DNA of 64,000 bases from Microvirga flavescens (GTDB lineage: Bacteria > Pseudomonadota > Alphaproteobacteria > Rhizobiales > Beijerinckiaceae): NCBI RefSeq assembly GCF_003290125.1, contig NZ_QMKH01000002.1:248001-312000 (forward strand). The letters are read 5' to 3'. A model generated the notes under the pieces. That model did no database searches and had not been told where the DNA came from. It worked only from the letters and a program-made list of their open reading frames with translations. A program made the position numbers and the translations under genes. Positions 61,121 through 64,000 of the stretch are shown piece by piece (within the stretch, counting starts at the first letter, position 1; every line of letters starts with the position of its first letter).

Positions 61121-61966
61121 ATGAAAATTTTCAAGGCAATCGGCCTCGGCATCCTGGCGTCCGCCCTCGCCATCAGTGGCGCGGCGGCCCAAACCAAAAC
61201 CGTGAAGATCGCAACCGAAGGCGCTTACGCCCCGTGGAACTTCACCGGCGCCGGCGGCAAGCTCGAAGGCTTCGAGATCGATCTCGCCAACGACCTGTGC
61301 GCCCGCATGAAGGTAACCTGCGAGATCGTTTCTCAGGATTGGGACGGCATCATCCCCGCCCTCAACGCCAAGAAATACGACGCTATCATGGCCGGCATGA
61401 ACATCACGGATAAAAGGCTCGAAGTGATCGCCTTTTCCCGTCCCTATGCCTCCGGCCTCCACGGCTTCGCGACAATGAAGGATTCGCCGCTGGCCAAGCT
61501 CGCCGGCACGGGCGAGCGGGTCAATTTCGACAAGGACCCTGCCGCCGCCGAAAAAATCATCGGCGAGTGGAAGGCCCTCCTCAAGGGCAAGACCGTGGGA
61601 ACCCAGACTGCTACGGTGAACCTCGCCTTCCTTGAAAAGTACTTCAAGGACACGGCCACGATCCGCGAATACAAGACCACCGAGCAGCATGATCTCGACA
61701 TGGCCGCCGGCCGCGTGGACGCGATCTTCGCCGCCCATTCGTCCTTGAAGGCGACCATCGACCAGCCTGAGTTCAAGAACATGATGATCGCCGGCGCCGG
61801 CGTTTCGGGCGGCGTGCTCGGCCGTGGGGTCGCTGTCGGCCTGCGCAAGGATGATGCGGAGCTCAAGACCGCCTTCGACACGGCGATTCAAGCCGCCATC
61901 GCCGACGGCACGATCCAGAAGCTGACCCAGAAGTGGTTCAAGGTCGACATGTCCCCCCAGGGCTGA
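61121..61966 (+). CDS. Amino-acid ABC transporter substrate-binding protein 3, divergent ligand pocket
   Basis: A 281-residue paralogue colinear with the other two. The canonical ligand residues have changed: S94 is Asn, S164 is Ala, and the amino-group-binding Asp205 is Ala (FAAHSS). R99 is kept. The family is clear but the ligand may differ from that of proteins 1 and 2. No terminator separates it from the permease genes, so it is the copy transcribed with the transporter. Confidence 0.92.
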   Translation: MKIFKAIGLGILASALAISGAAAQTKTVKIATEGAYAPWNFTGAGGKLEGFEIDLANDLCARMKVTCEIVSQDWDGIIPALNAKKYDAIMAGMNITDKRLEVIAFSRPYASGLHGFATMKDSPLAKLAGTGERVNFDKDPAAAEKIIGEWKALLKGKTVGTQTATVNLAFLEKYFKDTATIREYKTTEQHDLDMAAGRVDAIFAAHSSLKATIDQPEFKNMMIAGAGVSGGVLGRGVAVGLRKDDAELKTAFDTAIQAAIADGTIQKLTQKWFKVDMSPQG

Positions 61967-62081
61967 GACCTCACGCTCAAGTAACTTCGTCTTTCCGTAC
62001 GCCCTGAAGATCGAAAGTGCGCCTTTGCGCCACCCTTCGGTTCCGGGCCATCGGGCTGACAAACTGCAGGACATCGAACGC

Positions 62082-62804
62082 GTGCAACAGCTGAGCTATT
62101 TCGAACTCATCGGCTTTGGACCGAACGGATGGGGCAATGCCCTTCTGATCGCCACGGGGATGACGCTGGCCGTCGCCCTTTGCGGCTTTATCGCCGGAGC
62201 CGTCATCGGCACTCTGGTCGCCTGGGCCAAGCTCTCATCGAGCATCGTCGCCCGCTCTCTCGCGGACGGCTACACGACGGTTCTTCGCGGCATTCCCGAC
62301 CTTCTCGTCATCTACCTCTTCTACTTCGGCGGCAGTGCGGCGCTCGGCGCCATCGGCAGCCTTTTCGGCGCGGAAGGCTTCATCGGCATGCCCGCCTTCG
62401 TCACCGGCGCCATCGCCATCGGCATTGTCTCCGGCGCCTATCAGGCGGAAGTTTTCCGCGGGGCTTTCCAGGTGGTCAGCCGTGGCGAACTCGAGGCGGC
62501 ACGCTCGGTCGGCATGCACCGCTGGCTGATGTTCCGCCGTGTCGTCGCTCCGCAGGTGCTGCGCTATGCCATTCCAGGCCTCGGCAACACCTGGCAGCTG
62601 ATCCTCAAGGAATCCGCCCTCATCTCGGTGACGGGCCTCGTCGAGCTTCTGCGCCAGTCGCATATCGCGGCGGGCTCGACGCGACGCCCCTTCGATTTCT
62701 ATCTCACGGCGGCGATCCTGTACCTCCTCATCACCTGGGTCTCGACGACGTTGTTCCAGCGCGCGGAAACCTACTCCATGCGCGGCATCCGGAGGGCTTC
62801 CTGA
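62082..62804 (+). CDS. Amino-acid ABC transporter permease 1 (HisQ-like)
   Basis: A 240-residue inner membrane protein with about five helices. The EAA loop is GELEAARSVGMHRWLMFRRVVAPQVLRYAIPGLGN. GVxLRGIPDLL (TTVLRGIPDLLVIYLFYF) is the HEAT-type permease start. The GTG at 62082 has AGGA about 9 nt upstream; the frame is open to a TTG at 62025. Its stop overlaps the next permease start (TGATG). Confidence 0.92.
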   Translation: MQQLSYFELIGFGPNGWGNALLIATGMTLAVALCGFIAGAVIGTLVAWAKLSSSIVARSLADGYTTVLRGIPDLLVIYLFYFGGSAALGAIGSLFGAEGFIGMPAFVTGAIAIGIVSGAYQAEVFRGAFQVVSRGELEAARSVGMHRWLMFRRVVAPQVLRYAIPGLGNTWQLILKESALISVTGLVELLRQSHIAAGSTRRPFDFYLTAAILYLLITWVSTTLFQRAETYSMRGIRRAS

Positions 62805-63529
62805 TGGATTTCGAATTCATGCAGGAGACCTTCCTGCGCCTTCTGAGCGGCGTTCCGCTGACGCTGAACCTCGCTTTCACATCGGTCGCGTTCGGCGCGG
62901 TGCTTGCCATGCTGATCGCGCTCATGCGGATGTCAGGGGTGAGAGTGCTCGAAGCCTTCGCCAAGGGCTACGTGTTCGTGTTCCGCGGCTCGCCGTTGCT
63001 CGTGCAGATCTTCCTGATCTATTACGGCCTCGGCCAGTTCCGCCCCACCTTGCAGGAATGGGGGCTGTGGTCCTTCTTCCGCGAGCCCTACTGGTGCGCG
63101 ATCCTCGCCCTCACCCTCAACACAGGCGCTTATGCGAGCGAGATCTTTCGCGGCGGCCTGCAGGCGGTTCCCGCACAACAGGTCGAGGCCGCCCGTGCCT
63201 GCGGCATGTCGGGCTTCCTGCTCTTCCGCCGCATCACGTTCCCCATCGCATTGCGTCAGGCACTTCCGGCCTATGGCAGCGAGCTGATCCTGATGGTGAA
63301 GGCGACATCGCTCGCCTCGATCATCACCATGATGGAAATCACCGGTATCGCCGCCAAGCTGATCTCGCAGACATTCCGCGCCGTTGAAGTCTTCATCGTC
63401 GCGGGTGCGATCTACCTCATCCTCAACTTCATCATCACGCGCCTCATCATGGCGCTGGAATGGTGGCTCTCGCCTCACCTTCGTCACCCGCCGGTTCCGA
63501 AGGCAAGCGTGGAGGCCGTGCATGTCTAA
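62804..63529 (+). CDS. Amino-acid ABC transporter permease 2 (HisM-like)
   Basis: A 241-residue inner membrane protein with about five helices. VFVFRGSPLLVQIFLIYYGLGQF and the EAA loop QVEAARACGMSGFLLFRRITFPIALRQALPAYGSELI are typical of polar amino acid permeases. It forms the membrane channel with permease 1. Its stop codon lies within the overlapping ATPase start region. Confidence 0.93.
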   Translation: MDFEFMQETFLRLLSGVPLTLNLAFTSVAFGAVLAMLIALMRMSGVRVLEAFAKGYVFVFRGSPLLVQIFLIYYGLGQFRPTLQEWGLWSFFREPYWCAILALTLNTGAYASEIFRGGLQAVPAQQVEAARACGMSGFLLFRRITFPIALRQALPAYGSELILMVKATSLASIITMMEITGIAAKLISQTFRAVEVFIVAGAIYLILNFIITRLIMALEWWLSPHLRHPPVPKASVEAVHV

Positions 63530-64000
63530 TGGAGTTTCCATGTCCTCTCCCGCTCCCGCCGTCTCCGTCAGCCAGCTGCGAAAGAGCTTCGGCTCGCTCG
63601 AAGTTCTCAAGGGCGTCTCGCTGGAAGCCCGCGAAGGCGACGTGATTTCGATTCTCGGCGCCTCCGGCTCCGGCAAGTCGACCATGCTTCGCTGCATCAA
63701 CATGCTGGAGGTTCCCGATTCCGGCGACATCCGCATCGGCGGCGAGCTGATCGGCCTCAAGAAGGGTCGTCGCGGCATGGAGCCAGCCGACCGTTCGCAG
63801 GTTGACCGCATCCGCTCCCGCGTCGCGATGGTGTTCCAGAGCTTCAATCTCTGGTCTCACATGACGATCCTCGAAAACATCATCGAAGCGCCCGTGCATG
63901 TGCAGAAGCGCCCGAAGGCCGAGTGCATCGAGGAAGCGGAGGCGCTGCTCGCCAAGGTCGGCATCGCCGACAAGCGCAACAGCTATCCCTCGCACCTCTC
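63521..64000 (+). CDS. Amino-acid ABC transporter ATPase (partial, runs off right edge)
   Basis: The first 160 residues of a HisP-type ATPase. Walker A is LGASGSGKSTMLRCINMLE, the Q-loop is VAMVFQSFNLWSHMTILENIIEAP, and the frame ends at YPSHL, just before the signature LSGGQ, which lies beyond the window. GGAGG lies 6 nt before the ATG. It completes an importer with one ATPase, two permeases and three binding proteins. Confidence 0.94.

Noticed and set aside
58964-61966. Repeats here as a CRISPR or other array
   Set aside because: The similarity is between three full-length paralogous coding genes, not short spaced repeats.
1-64000. Prophage, insertion sequence, tRNA or rRNA genes
   Set aside because: I saw no transposase, integrase, phage structural gene, tRNA cloverleaf or rRNA sequence, though a covariance search for tRNAs was not possible here.

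Overview
The window is a GC-rich chromosomal segment of an alphaproteobacterium, most likely a member of the Hyphomicrobiales (Rhizobiales). The assignment rests on several lines: a NepR/EcfG general stress locus with GGAAC-N16-CGTT promoters, LexA boxes of the alphaproteobacterial GTTC-N7-GTTC type, the uvrC-pgsA-moaD-moaE and prs-rplY-pth-ychF gene orders, a petABC cytochrome bc1 operon, and an Omp25/RopB-type outer membrane protein. I see no rRNA or tRNA gene, no insertion sequence, no phage gene and no CRISPR array. It reads as core genome in which nearly every gene is intact; only the two genes at the edges are cut.

Layout, left to right. 1-2.3 kb: general stress response, with a membrane-anchored HWE histidine kinase (cut by the left edge) divergent from nepR-ecfG; each side has its own EcfG-type promoter. 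2.3-7.2 kb: infA, cspA, an unknown small protein, a methyltransferase, a Tim44-like protein and a membrane protein. 7.3-8.8 kb: a Y-family DNA polymerase behind two LexA boxes. 8.8-12.5 kb: ilvE divergent from a MarR-response regulator-histidine kinase operon. 12.5-15.6 kb: csaA, a TetR regulator, proC, a YbjN protein and ubiK. 15.7-24.7 kb: lgt-midA-pgeF, an SDR, an Omp25-like protein, a GST, rlmJ, a secreted RNase T2 and an extensin-like lipoprotein. 24.2-29.6 kb: moaE, moaD, pgsA, uvrC, benE and a lipoprotein. 29.7-35.1 kb: prs, rplY, pth, ychF and endonuclease V.

35-45.2 kb: a double-hotdog MaoC protein, apt and mtnP (5'-methylthioadenosine salvage to adenine and AMP) with a small membrane gene antisense between them, petABC, trmL-hemF, and a tightly overlapped DUF1285-NUDIX-DUF6111-cca operon. 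45.4-52.3 kb: a MoxR ATPase/DUF58/DUF4159/large membrane protein operon. 52.3-58.8 kb: GNAT, NUDIX, a 39-codon orphan gene with its own leader and terminator, a phosphoesterase, a YbaK-type deacylase, an acyltransferase and a sugar kinase/FAD dehydrogenase pair. 58.9-64 kb: an amino-acid ABC importer with three tandem paralogous binding-protein genes, two permeases and an ATPase cut by the right edge.

The signals most worth a second look are the divergent EcfG promoters, the paired LexA boxes, the 39-codon gene with a hairpin over its ribosome-binding site, the structured rplY leader, the mosaic binding-protein array (whose third member has lost a canonical ligand-binding Asp), and a dispersed family of intergenic palindromic repeats.
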